Source: an uncultured Eubacteriales bacterium
GTDB taxonomy: Bacteria > Bacillota > Clostridia > Oscillospirales > Oscillospiraceae
Assembly (NCBI GenBank): GCA_900554275.1
Contig: USGS01000035.1
Coordinates: 1 to 16,694 of the forward strand
Direction: 5' to 3'
Length of the DNA: 16,694 bases
The translations under genes were made by a program, and so were the position numbers. Numbering within the stretch: position 1 is the stretch's first letter; every line of letters starts with the position of its first letter. The notes under the pieces were generated by a model, which saw only the letters and a list, made by a program, of their open reading frames with translations, did not search any database and had not been told where the DNA came from. This document shows, piece after piece, positions 1 to 5,891 of the stretch.

Positions 1-1244
1 TCCTGGGCGTGGCCCATGGAGAAGGTCTTGCGGGGCAGCACGCCGTCGGCCATGACGGTCTTGAACAGCTGCTCCTTGCCCATGGCGGGCAGCAGGAAGC
101 CCATGTTGCCGGGCTTGCCGCCCAGCTCGCGGGTGACCTCGTCGCCGTGGATGTAGTCCACCTCGCCGCCGTTGTCCTTTAGGTACTGATCAATGACACC
201 CTGAAGCGTACCCACGGCCAGCTGGACCTTGGGATCGGGAACGGTGATGAAGTGGCTCTCGCCGTTCCAGACGAACTCGATGGTGTGGCCGTCGCCCTTG
301 CCCTCGTAGGCGTTGGGATAGGCGGCGCGGAAGGCGTCCATGAACTTCTGGTGATCCACGCCGAACATCACGCGGTGGATAGGCTCAAACTGCAGCGCGT
401 CGTCGTGGTTATTCACCACCTCCACCAAGGCGTAACGGGCGGGCAGCGCCAGATACTCCTCGGGGGTCTTGCCCTTCTTCTGCTCCTCATAGCAGGCCTT
501 GGCGGTGGCCAGGGAGTGGTTGCCGTCGCCCACGGCGAACAGCAGGGGCGCAACGCCGGAGACGTTGTACTTCTTCTGCATGGCCTCGTCGGTGGTCAGG
601 CCCTCCAGGGCGTTGGCCACGGCGTCGATCTGCTTGTCGGACAGCTTGAAGCCACGGATGTGACCGCCGTTCTGCATCAGGTCAAAGTCATAGACCTTCT
701 CCATACTGCCGGCAGCGGCGGTCAGCGGCTCGATGACGGTCTTTTCGGGGTCGTCGATGAGCAGCATAACGTGGGGCAGCTCGATGGGGGCGTTGCGGCG
801 CACCTTTGCCCGGGGCGGGATGCGATCCAGCACCGTGCCCTCGGTGGCGCGGATCAGCGCACCCGAGCCGGGAGTGAAGTCATAAGCGTCCAGGTCCACC
901 ATGCCGATAAGGCCGTGGCGGATCTTGCCGTCGGACTGCTGGCGCTCGATATAGATCAGGCTGTCGGTCAGCGTTTCAAACACGCCGTCGGCCAGGTACT
1001 TGCTCATGGCGGTGTTGATGTCGCCGATCAGCTCGTCCACGTTGGGGGCTTTCAGATTGGCTTCCGGCAGGATCAGGCGCAGCGTGGAGGGGGCGTCGCC
1101 CACCTGCTGCTCCACCGCCTGCCAGTACTCCGGCTCAGAGGTGAACTGGTCGCAGGCCACCACGGCCCACTTGGTCATATCCTGGCCCTTGGGCAGCAGG
1201 ATGTCGGCGGGATAAAAGCCCAGCTTCTCAAACTTCTTGTTCAT
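1..1244 (-). CDS. DUF1015 family protein, C-terminus cut by window edge
   Basis: The 414 visible residues read from an ATG preceded by a good Shine-Dalgarno sequence (AAGGAGG, 1250-1256) and run off the left edge. The protein matches the DUF1015 family: N-terminal LGFYPADILLPK, the conserved VGDGNHSLATAK motif at about residues 238-249, then NNHDDALQFEPIHRV (278-292) and a C-terminal LPRKTFSMGHA. Clostridial members end shortly after that last motif, so probably only a few residues to a few tens are missing. The reaction is not known to me. As I recall, clostridial members often lie next to serC/serA (serine biosynthesis), but those genes would be outside this window, so no pathway can be assigned. 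It is soluble, with no signal peptide or membrane segment. It has its own promoter and is divergent from the DUF378 gene. Confidence 0.9.
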   Translation of the reverse strand, partial: MNKKFEKLGFYPADILLPKGQDMTKWAVVACDQFTSEPEYWQAVEQQVGDAPSTLRLILPEANLKAPNVDELIGDINTAMSKYLADGVFETLTDSLIYIERQQSDGKIRHGLIGMVDLDAYDFTPGSGALIRATEGTVLDRIPPRAKVRRNAPIELPHVMLLIDDPEKTVIEPLTAAAGSMEKVYDFDLMQNGGHIRGFKLSDKQIDAVANALEGLTTDEAMQKKYNVSGVAPLLFAVGDGNHSLATAKACYEEQKKGKTPEEYLALPARYALVEVVNNHDDALQFEPIHRVMFGVDHQKFMDAFRAAYPNAYEGKGDGHTIEFVWNGESHFITVPDPKVQLAVGTLQGVIDQYLKDNGGEVDYIHGDEVTRELGGKPGNMGFLLPAMGKEQLFKTVMADGVLPRKTFSMGHAQ

Positions 1245-1299
1245 GGTCTCCTCCTTATATTTCTGTCCTTCAGGGGTACATACGAGTTCAACTACGGCC

Positions 1300-1328
1300 A
1301 TCATACCAAAAACCGCCGCTGTTTGCAA
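1300..1328 (-). promoter_or_regulatory. Sigma-A-type promoter for the DUF1015 gene
   Basis: On the minus strand TTGCAA (-35, 1323-1328) is followed after 17 bp by TATGAT (-10, 1300-1305). A TG one base upstream of the -10 makes it an extended -10. The promoter lies 56 bp upstream of the DUF1015 start codon. No equally good promoter was seen on the plus strand for the DUF378 gene. Confidence 0.6.
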
Positions 1329-1437
1329 TGCGTTTTCCAAAATTGTTCAGGTAATCAGAAAAATTTTTGTGCATATCCCAGGCGCTCCGGCACAAGCTAT
1401 GGCAGAAAGCAGTTTTCCGCAAGGAGGTTATGAACGT

Positions 1438-1644
1438 ATGAAGATCGTAGACCGTATTGCCCTGATACTGGGCATTATCGGTGCGCTGAACTGGGGCATC
1501 GTGGGTCTGTTCCGCTTTGACTGCGTGGCATTCCTGTTCGGCGGTCAGACCGGCGCGATCAGCCGCGTGATCTACGCGCTGGTGGGTCTGGCCGGGCTGT
1601 GGTGCATCACCATGCTGTTCCGGGAAGATCCCGCCGAGGCGTAA
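1438..1644 (+). CDS. DUF378 family small membrane protein
   Basis: A 68-residue protein starting MKIVDRIALILGIIGALNW. The family signature is clear: a first hydrophobic helix ending in GALNWGIVGLF, a short polar turn containing FDCVAFLFGG, and a second helix (about residues 40-61) with VIYALVGLAGLW. This is the two-helix inner-membrane DUF378 (YuzA-like) family; no biochemical function is established. The start is fixed by AAGGAGG at 1421-1427. An ATG at 1430 hits a stop after three codons in another frame. The gene stands alone between a divergent DUF1015 gene and a convergent rqcH, and ends 15 bp before a terminator hairpin. Confidence 0.9.
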   Translation: MKIVDRIALILGIIGALNWGIVGLFRFDCVAFLFGGQTGAISRVIYALVGLAGLWCITMLFREDPAEA

Positions 1645-1659
1645 CGGCACACCGCACAC

Positions 1660-1692
1660 AAAGGAAAGCCGCCCGATGGGCGGCTTTCCTTT
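1660..1692. terminator. Bidirectional intrinsic terminator between DUF378 and rqcH
   Basis: A perfect 15-bp inverted repeat (arms 1660-1674 and 1678-1692) with loop GAT. The GC core GCCGCCC/GGGCGGC is flanked by a purine-rich or T-rich tail on both strands (TTTCCTTT). It lies between two convergent genes and can serve both. Confidence 0.9.
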
Positions 1693-1702
1693 GTTTACTC
1701 GC

Positions 1703-3439
1703 TCACTTCACCGCCAGCTTCTTCACCAGTGCGGCGTCCGGGTCGGCCAGCAGGGTGTTGTATGTGGTGTAGACCACCATGCCGGGCTTTGCACCGGCGG
1801 GCTTTTTCACGAATTTCACCGGGGTGTAATCCACCGGGACTTTGGTGCTGTCCTGGGCCTGGGAGAAGTAGGCCGCCAGAGACGCGGCCTCCAGCAGGCT
1901 CTGCTCATCCGGCTCAATACCTCCAGTGCAGAGGATGACGTGGCTGCCGTGGATCTTCTGGGTGTGCAGCCACAGATCCCACTTTTCCGCGTCCTTGGCG
2001 GTAAGGCGGTCGTTCTGCCGGTTGTTGCGGCCCACCAGAATACGCAGTCCGGCGGAGGAACGGAACTCCCGGGGCTTGCTGGGCCGCTGGAAGGCGGCCT
2101 TCTTCCCGTTTCCGCCCCGGCGGAGATAGCCTCCGTCGGCCAGCTCGGCCCGGATGTCGTTGAAGTCCTGCTCGCTCTCTGCCAGCGCCAGCTCCTGCTG
2201 GACGCTCTCCAGATACATCAGCTCGGCGCGGCCCTTTTCCATCTGCTCCGTCAAGTATTTCTCCGCCGTTTTGGCCTTGGTATATTTCTTGAAATACTTG
2301 GCGGCGTTTTCCTGAGGCGACAGCCGCACATCCAGCGGGATGTCCACATCGGCGCAGTCGGGATCATAGTAGTTCTGGGTCGTCAGGCGGCTCATACCGC
2401 GCTCCATGCGGTAGAGGTTGGCGGTGATCAGTTCGCCGTACACACGCCACTTGTCCCGATCGCGGCAGTCCAGCAGCTCCTTCTCCTGGGCCGCCAGCTT
2501 GCGGCGGATGCGGGAGGCTGACGTGGCGGCGGTCTTCAACAGGTCCTGCCCCCTCTGCTTGGCCCGCTCCGCCTGCTCCCTCTTCTCAAAGAAGTCGTCC
2601 AGCAGGTGAGAAAAGCTGTCGTAGACCTCGGTTTCCATGGCTGCGCCGTACTGGCAGATGGACTCATAGGTGTAGTCAGACGGGACGCCGTTCCGTTTCA
2701 GCATAACGGGTGTAAATCTTTTATCCTTTACAGACTCCATCCACGCAGAAAAGCTGTCCCACAGGCCGGTGGTCTGCGAAACTGGGGCATCCACGCTGCC
2801 GCAGGCCCGGAACACCAGCTCCCGGGCTGTCAAGGGCGGCAGGGCGTTGAAGGTATTCACCAGCCATGTGTCCGCCGGCGTGTCCCCGGCAGACAGGGCC
2901 ATGCGCTGGAACGCATCCTGCTCCACCGTGAAAGGGGACAGCTTATCCGGCGGCGCAGGCAGGCGGTAAAACAGGCCCGGCAGTACCTGACGGTCCGGGT
3001 TCATCTCGAAGTCGATGCGCCGCAGACAGTCAATGATCCGGCCGTCCTTGTCGGCCAGCACCAGGTTGGCCCGGCGGCTCACCGTCTCCAGGATCAGGCG
3101 GAAGGTGCTGCGCTCACCCAATTCGTCCGCCGCGGAGACCGTCAGCGTTACCACCCGCTCCAGCGGCGTCTGCTCCAGCGACTGGATGATGCCGCTGCCC
3201 AAATACTTGCGCAGCAGCATGCAGAACATGGGCGGCTGAGCCGGGTTGTCCCGCAGCGTCTCCGTCAGGTGCAGCCGGGGCTGCCCGCCGCCGGCGCACA
3301 GCAGCAGCCGTTTGCCGCCGCGGAGCGACAGCACTACCTGATCCCGGGCGGGCTGTTGGATCTTCTCGATGCGGCTTCCAACTACCTGAGGCGTCAGCTC
3401 TGCCACAACGCCCTGTAAACAGATCGCATCAAGAGGCAT
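1703..3439 (-). CDS. rqcH: RqcH/NFACT family protein (ribosome quality control, Rqc2 homologue)
   Basis: A 578-residue NFACT protein. In Bacillus subtilis, RqcH binds stalled 50S subunits with peptidyl-tRNA and recruits tRNA-Ala to add C-terminal alanine tails; older annotations call the family fibronectin-binding protein. The NFACT-N domain carries QPPMFCMLLRKYLGSG (about 67-82). A helical, Lys/Glu-rich middle region follows (about 280-430), and the NFACT-R domain is clear from about residue 463 (LRILVGRNNRQNDRLT, then HGSHVILCTGG). ATG 3439 is preferred over ATG 3445 because GGAGG (3449-3453) is 9 bases away rather than 3, and MPLDAI matches the usual family start. The start overlaps the end of mrnC, suggesting translational coupling. 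The catalytic Asp-Arg pair of B. subtilis (D97-R98) appears here as Glu94-Arg95. Confidence 0.92.
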   Translation of the reverse strand: MPLDAICLQGVVAELTPQVVGSRIEKIQQPARDQVVLSLRGGKRLLLCAGGGQPRLHLTETLRDNPAQPPMFCMLLRKYLGSGIIQSLEQTPLERVVTLTVSAADELGERSTFRLILETVSRRANLVLADKDGRIIDCLRRIDFEMNPDRQVLPGLFYRLPAPPDKLSPFTVEQDAFQRMALSAGDTPADTWLVNTFNALPPLTARELVFRACGSVDAPVSQTTGLWDSFSAWMESVKDKRFTPVMLKRNGVPSDYTYESICQYGAAMETEVYDSFSHLLDDFFEKREQAERAKQRGQDLLKTAATSASRIRRKLAAQEKELLDCRDRDKWRVYGELITANLYRMERGMSRLTTQNYYDPDCADVDIPLDVRLSPQENAAKYFKKYTKAKTAEKYLTEQMEKGRAELMYLESVQQELALAESEQDFNDIRAELADGGYLRRGGNGKKAAFQRPSKPREFRSSAGLRILVGRNNRQNDRLTAKDAEKWDLWLHTQKIHGSHVILCTGGIEPDEQSLLEAASLAAYFSQAQDSTKVPVDYTPVKFVKKPAGAKPGMVVYTTYNTLLADPDAALVKKLAVK

Positions 3440-3842
3440 ATCCATTCTCCTCCATCATCGCGCTGAACAGCTCCTCGATCCGGGCCTTGTCGCCCCGGAG
3501 GTACAGCCAGCCCAGCAGACATTCCAGCGCTGTGGCGGCGTGGTACTCCGCGTGGCTGGCGCTGCGGGGGATCGTGTGTACGTTGGCGTTGCGGCCGCGC
3601 TTATAGACCGCCGTCTCCTCCTCCGTCAGCAGGGGCAGCAGCTTCACAGCGCAGCGGGCCTGCTCCGGGGCGCAGACCAGTGCCACTGTGGCGCGGTGCA
3701 GCTCTTTGCCGGTGGCCTTGCCGTGAACACACAGCCAGGTGCGGACCAGCAGCTCATATACGGCGTCGCCCATGTGGGCCAGCCCAATGGCGCTGATGGC
3801 CTGCAGCTCCTGCGGTGACAGCTTCGGCGCAAAATAATCCAT
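3429..3842 (-). CDS. mrnC: Mini-ribonuclease III (MrnC)
   Basis: A 137-residue protein consisting of a single RNase III catalytic domain without the dsRNA-binding domain, the hallmark of MrnC. The family matures 23S rRNA ends as a dimer. Visible motifs are LAHMGDAVYELLVR near residues 21-34, with the catalytic acidic residue in GDAVYE, and ATALECLLGWLYL near 104-116, with the second catalytic Glu. A basic stretch KRGRNANVHTIPR lies between them. The ATG at 3842 sits 8 bases from AAGGAG (3851-3856); an in-frame GTG at 3851 overlaps that site and is rejected. It is the first gene of a two-gene operon with rqcH, which it overlaps by 11 bases. Confidence 0.93.
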   Translation of the reverse strand: MDYFAPKLSPQELQAISAIGLAHMGDAVYELLVRTWLCVHGKATGKELHRATVALVCAPEQARCAVKLLPLLTEEETAVYKRGRNANVHTIPRSASHAEYHAATALECLLGWLYLRGDKARIEELFSAMMEENGYAS

Positions 3843-3865
3843 AGTATCCACTCCTTATCTGCATC

Positions 3866-3894
3866 AGTATGCCACTTTCCCGACCATTTGGCAA
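3866..3894 (-). promoter_or_regulatory. Promoter of mrnC-rqcH
   Basis: On the minus strand TTGCCA (-35, 3889-3894), a 17-bp spacer, then CATACT (-10, 3866-3871) preceded by TGG (extended -10). It is 23 bp upstream of the mrnC start codon and lies back to back with the plus-strand promoter at 3904. Confidence 0.55.
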
Positions 3895-3903
3895 GGAAAA
3901 GTA

Positions 3904-3933
3904 TCGACAAAGCCGGTAATACTGTGGTACAAT
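3904..3933 (+). promoter_or_regulatory. Promoter of the cNMP-binding-fold gene
   Basis: TCGACA (-35, 3904-3909), an 18-bp spacer and TACAAT (-10, 3928-3933). The -10 is preceded by TGTGG. The untranslated leader would be about 50 bases, ending in an AGGAGG site (3981-3986) before the ATG at 3993. Confidence 0.55.
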
Positions 3934-3992
3934 ACTGAAAAATACATAATGCTGTTTTTATCTAAAAATGTTGCAAGAACAGGAGGTTTTAT

Positions 3993-4508
3993 ATGCCACA
4001 CACGGAAAAACGCTTCAAAAAAGGCGAGATCATCTGCCGTCCCAAGGAAATGGTCATGAGCATGTATAATATTCTCTACGGCAGCGTAGGCGTCTATTTC
4101 GATTACGGAACGCCGGAGGAAGTGCCGGTGGTCACCCTCCGCGAGGGCGATTTCTTCAATGTGATCAGCTTTTTGGAGTCACGGCCGCGCAACACCACCG
4201 CCGTGGCCCTTGAGCCCACCATCGTCAGCGAGATCACTTATGACAATTTCAGTGCCTATTTCCGGGAAAAACCGGCCAAAATCATGAGTTTGCTCCAGCA
4301 CATGAGTGCAAGAATGCGGCAGCTGCAAAAGGCGTATGTGGACACGTGCCACGCGCTGGAGACCTACGCCGATAAGGAGAAGCTGCATGCTGACAACAGT
4401 GATTGGCTGCTCAGCCACAACCGCACGTACAACCTGCTGCGAGCCATGTTCCCGTCGCTGTACGCCCATGAGGAGGCCCACGGCAGCCCGGAGGAACAGG
4501 AAAAATAG
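3993..4508 (+). CDS. Stand-alone cyclic-nucleotide-binding-fold protein (CRP-like, no HTH seen)
   Basis: A 171-residue protein whose first ~110 residues fit the CRP/cNMP beta-roll: FKKGEIICRP, the hairpin YNILYGSVGVYFDYG, VVTLREGDFFNVISFLE and RNTTAVALEPTIVSEI, followed by a helix like the CRP dimer helix (about 95-125). The remaining ~45 residues (DKEKLHADNSDWLLSHNRTY and on) show no recognisable winged helix, so this is probably a sensor or partner protein rather than a DNA-binding regulator. In the phosphate-binding cassette the usual G-E-L after GDFF is N56-V57-I58; the ribose-contacting Glu is absent while Arg66 is present. It is monocistronic, with its own promoter and an AGGAGG site 6 bases before the ATG. 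The ligand is unknown. It could also be a truncated CRP/FNR regulator. Confidence 0.75.
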   Translation: MPHTEKRFKKGEIICRPKEMVMSMYNILYGSVGVYFDYGTPEEVPVVTLREGDFFNVISFLESRPRNTTAVALEPTIVSEITYDNFSAYFREKPAKIMSLLQHMSARMRQLQKAYVDTCHALETYADKEKLHADNSDWLLSHNRTYNLLRAMFPSLYAHEEAHGSPEEQEK

Positions 4509-4530
4509 CTGTTAAAAATGGCAATTACAT

Positions 4531-4558
4531 TTGAAAAAAGCCGGAAAAACTTTATAAT
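4531..4558 (+). promoter_or_regulatory. Orphan promoter in the gap after the cNMP-fold gene
   Basis: TTGAAA (4531-4536), a 16-bp spacer and a perfect TATAAT (4553-4558) on the plus strand, 22 bp after the stop codon of the cNMP-fold gene. No ordinary gene follows on this strand before the hairpin at 4639. The gap is AT-rich, so chance occurrence is possible. Confidence 0.45.
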
Positions 4559-4564
4559 TTGATA

Positions 4565-4690
4565 GAAAGATTATAAAGCAGAAATAGAAAAAGGTGGAAA
4601 TAATTTGAAAAAGCCGGTTTCGTTCTGACCGGACCGCTGTAAAGAGCAAAAAGCAGAGGGCTTGCGCCCTCTGCTTTTTGCTCTTTACTC
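4565..4690 (+). ncRNA. Candidate small RNA or leader transcript (unproven)
   Basis: If the promoter at 4531-4558 is active and transcription stops at the hairpin at 4639-4688, the product is about 125 nt. It contains a possible seven-codon ORF starting with TTG (4605-4628, LKKPVSF), with AAGGTGG 7 bases upstream. It also contains the second copy of a short direct repeat, TTGAAAAA(A)GCCGG (4531-4544 and 4605-4617). I do not recognise a known RNA family. The call rests only on promoter plus terminator spacing. Confidence 0.25.
4639..4688. terminator. Bidirectional terminator, 23-bp perfect hairpin
   Basis: Two perfect 23-base arms (4639-4661 and 4666-4688) around the loop TTGC. The inner stem AGCAGAGGGC/GCCCTCTGCT is followed on both strands by TTTTT, so it terminates plus-strand transcription from the cNMP-fold gene or candidate sRNA, and minus-strand transcription from the hydrolase operon. 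Confidence 0.9.
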
Positions 4691-4747
4691 ATTGTCCGGG
4701 TACATGACGATGACCCTCTGTCCTCGTTGTTCGTATATCGCGGTGGG

Positions 4748-5626
4748 TCAGACGGCGCGCCAAAGCAGCATGTTGTCCGCAAATTCCGCCGTAAGGCGGC
4801 CCTCCCCCTTCAGCCAGGAAAGGAACGAGCGGACGGTGCTGCCCACCAGGGCGTACTGCTGGAAGGTCATATCGAGGCCGTAGGCCGTGAACAGCTTCTG
4901 CAGCAGCACCTCAGAGCACAGGGGCTGGGCGCAGAGCGTCAGAATACGGTCGGCCACCTGCTGCACCTTGTCGATGTTGTACTGGGCCAGCTGGGACACG
5001 TCCTCCGCGGCGGCGGCATGGGCAGGGACAAACATCCGGGCCTGCATGGTCTTGACCGTCTCCAGGGTGGTCAGGTAGGCGGCTACGTCGTAGATGAAGG
5101 GGATCTGATACTTGTCCAGTGTCTCGCGGCTGGACAGGCAGTCCGCCAGATAGACCACGTCCTCCGCCGTGCGGAAGCCCACCATATCGAAGAAGTGTCC
5201 CGGCAGGGGCAGCAGCTCGAAGCCCTTTGGCAGTACATCCGCCGTCAGCTCATGGGCATCGCTGGGCTGGGCCATCAGGAACTTGTGGCGCAGCTCCGCC
5301 GGCGGGAAGCCGCCGTAGAGAAAGGACGGCTCCAGCAGCGGGTGGCGGGTGATGTCACACTCGATACCGGGGGCGTAGACGGTGCAGCCCGTCTGCTTTT
5401 GCAGATACTGGTTGCCGCCCACGTGGTCGGCATTGGAGTGGGTGTTGTAGATGGCGGTGAGACGCCAGCTGTTCTTGTCCAGATGCTGGCGCACCTTGCG
5501 GCCCGCGTCCTTGTCACTGCCGCTGTCGATAAGGCAGACGTCCGTTTCGTTCAGGCGGACAAGGCCGATCTTAGCGGGGCTTTCGATGTAATAGCAGCTC
5601 TCGCTGACCTGTATCAGCTCATACAT
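4748..5626 (-). CDS. Metallo-beta-lactamase-fold hydrolase
   Basis: A 292-residue protein with the MBL fold: CLIDSGSDKDAG (31-42) precedes the metal motif THSNADHVGGN (62-72). Further ligands fit H144 in PLPGHFFD, D162 in VYLADCLSS and H203 in VPAHA. The canonical HxHxDH is HSNADH here, so the second His is Asn65. A C-terminal helical region with a winged-helix look (about 215-290) follows the hydrolase core. The substrate cannot be told from sequence; such proteins include thiol, phosphodiester and lactone hydrolases. It is the last gene of the operon after the PspC gene (30-bp gap), with GGGAGG (5635-5640) 8 bases before the ATG. The terminator lies about 60 bp downstream. It is cytoplasmic by absence of a signal peptide. 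Confidence 0.82.
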   Translation of the reverse strand: MYELIQVSESCYYIESPAKIGLVRLNETDVCLIDSGSDKDAGRKVRQHLDKNSWRLTAIYNTHSNADHVGGNQYLQKQTGCTVYAPGIECDITRHPLLEPSFLYGGFPPAELRHKFLMAQPSDAHELTADVLPKGFELLPLPGHFFDMVGFRTAEDVVYLADCLSSRETLDKYQIPFIYDVAAYLTTLETVKTMQARMFVPAHAAAAEDVSQLAQYNIDKVQQVADRILTLCAQPLCSEVLLQKLFTAYGLDMTFQQYALVGSTVRSFLSWLKGEGRLTAEFADNMLLWRAV

Positions 5627-5656
5627 GGGCGCGGCCTCCCTTCGGTGGAGTGTCTG

Positions 5657-5848
5657 TCACTCGATAGGGCGGCTGGGCATGATGATGGCCATGATGATGT
5701 AGGCCAGCAGGCCGCTGCCGCCCAGGGCGCAGAACACCACCCAGCCCAAACGGACCAGCGTGGGGTCGATGTTGAAATACTCCGCGATGCCGCCGCAGAC
5801 ACCGGCCAGCATCTTATTTGTCTCGGACTTATACAGCTTCTTTTCCAT
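5657..5848 (-). CDS. PspC-domain small membrane protein
   Basis: A 63-residue protein starting MEKKLYKSETNKMLAGVCGG. It matches the PspC domain: the signature LAGVCGGIAEYFNIDPTLVRL is followed by one strongly hydrophobic segment (about residues 36-58, ending in IIMAIIMP). PspC proteins in proteobacteria regulate the phage-shock envelope stress response; short Gram-positive members like this have no proven role. The start is fixed by AAGGAG (5855-5860) 6 bases from ATG. It lies 43 bp after the pyrophosphatase stop and 30 bp before the hydrolase, in the same direction, so it is probably co-transcribed. Confidence 0.92.
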   Translation of the reverse strand: MEKKLYKSETNKMLAGVCGGIAEYFNIDPTLVRLGWVVFCALGGSGLLAYIIMAIIMPSRPIE

Positions 5849-5891
5849 AGTAAACTCCTTTTCGATCTGAATATGTTTGTGTTTACGTGTA

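Noticed and set aside
252..1433. Open plus-strand frame of 393 codons opposite the DUF1015 gene
   Set aside because: It is antisense to a clear family member, is a low-complexity Leu/Val/Gly/His-rich translation typical of GC-rich antisense frames, and has no ribosome site.
3849..3851. GTG as the mrnC start
   Set aside because: It overlaps the AAGGAG ribosome site that serves the ATG at 3842, so it cannot use that site.
5657..5848. Complete phage-shock (Psp) system
   Set aside because: Only a short PspC-domain protein is present; no pspA, pspB or pspF is nearby.
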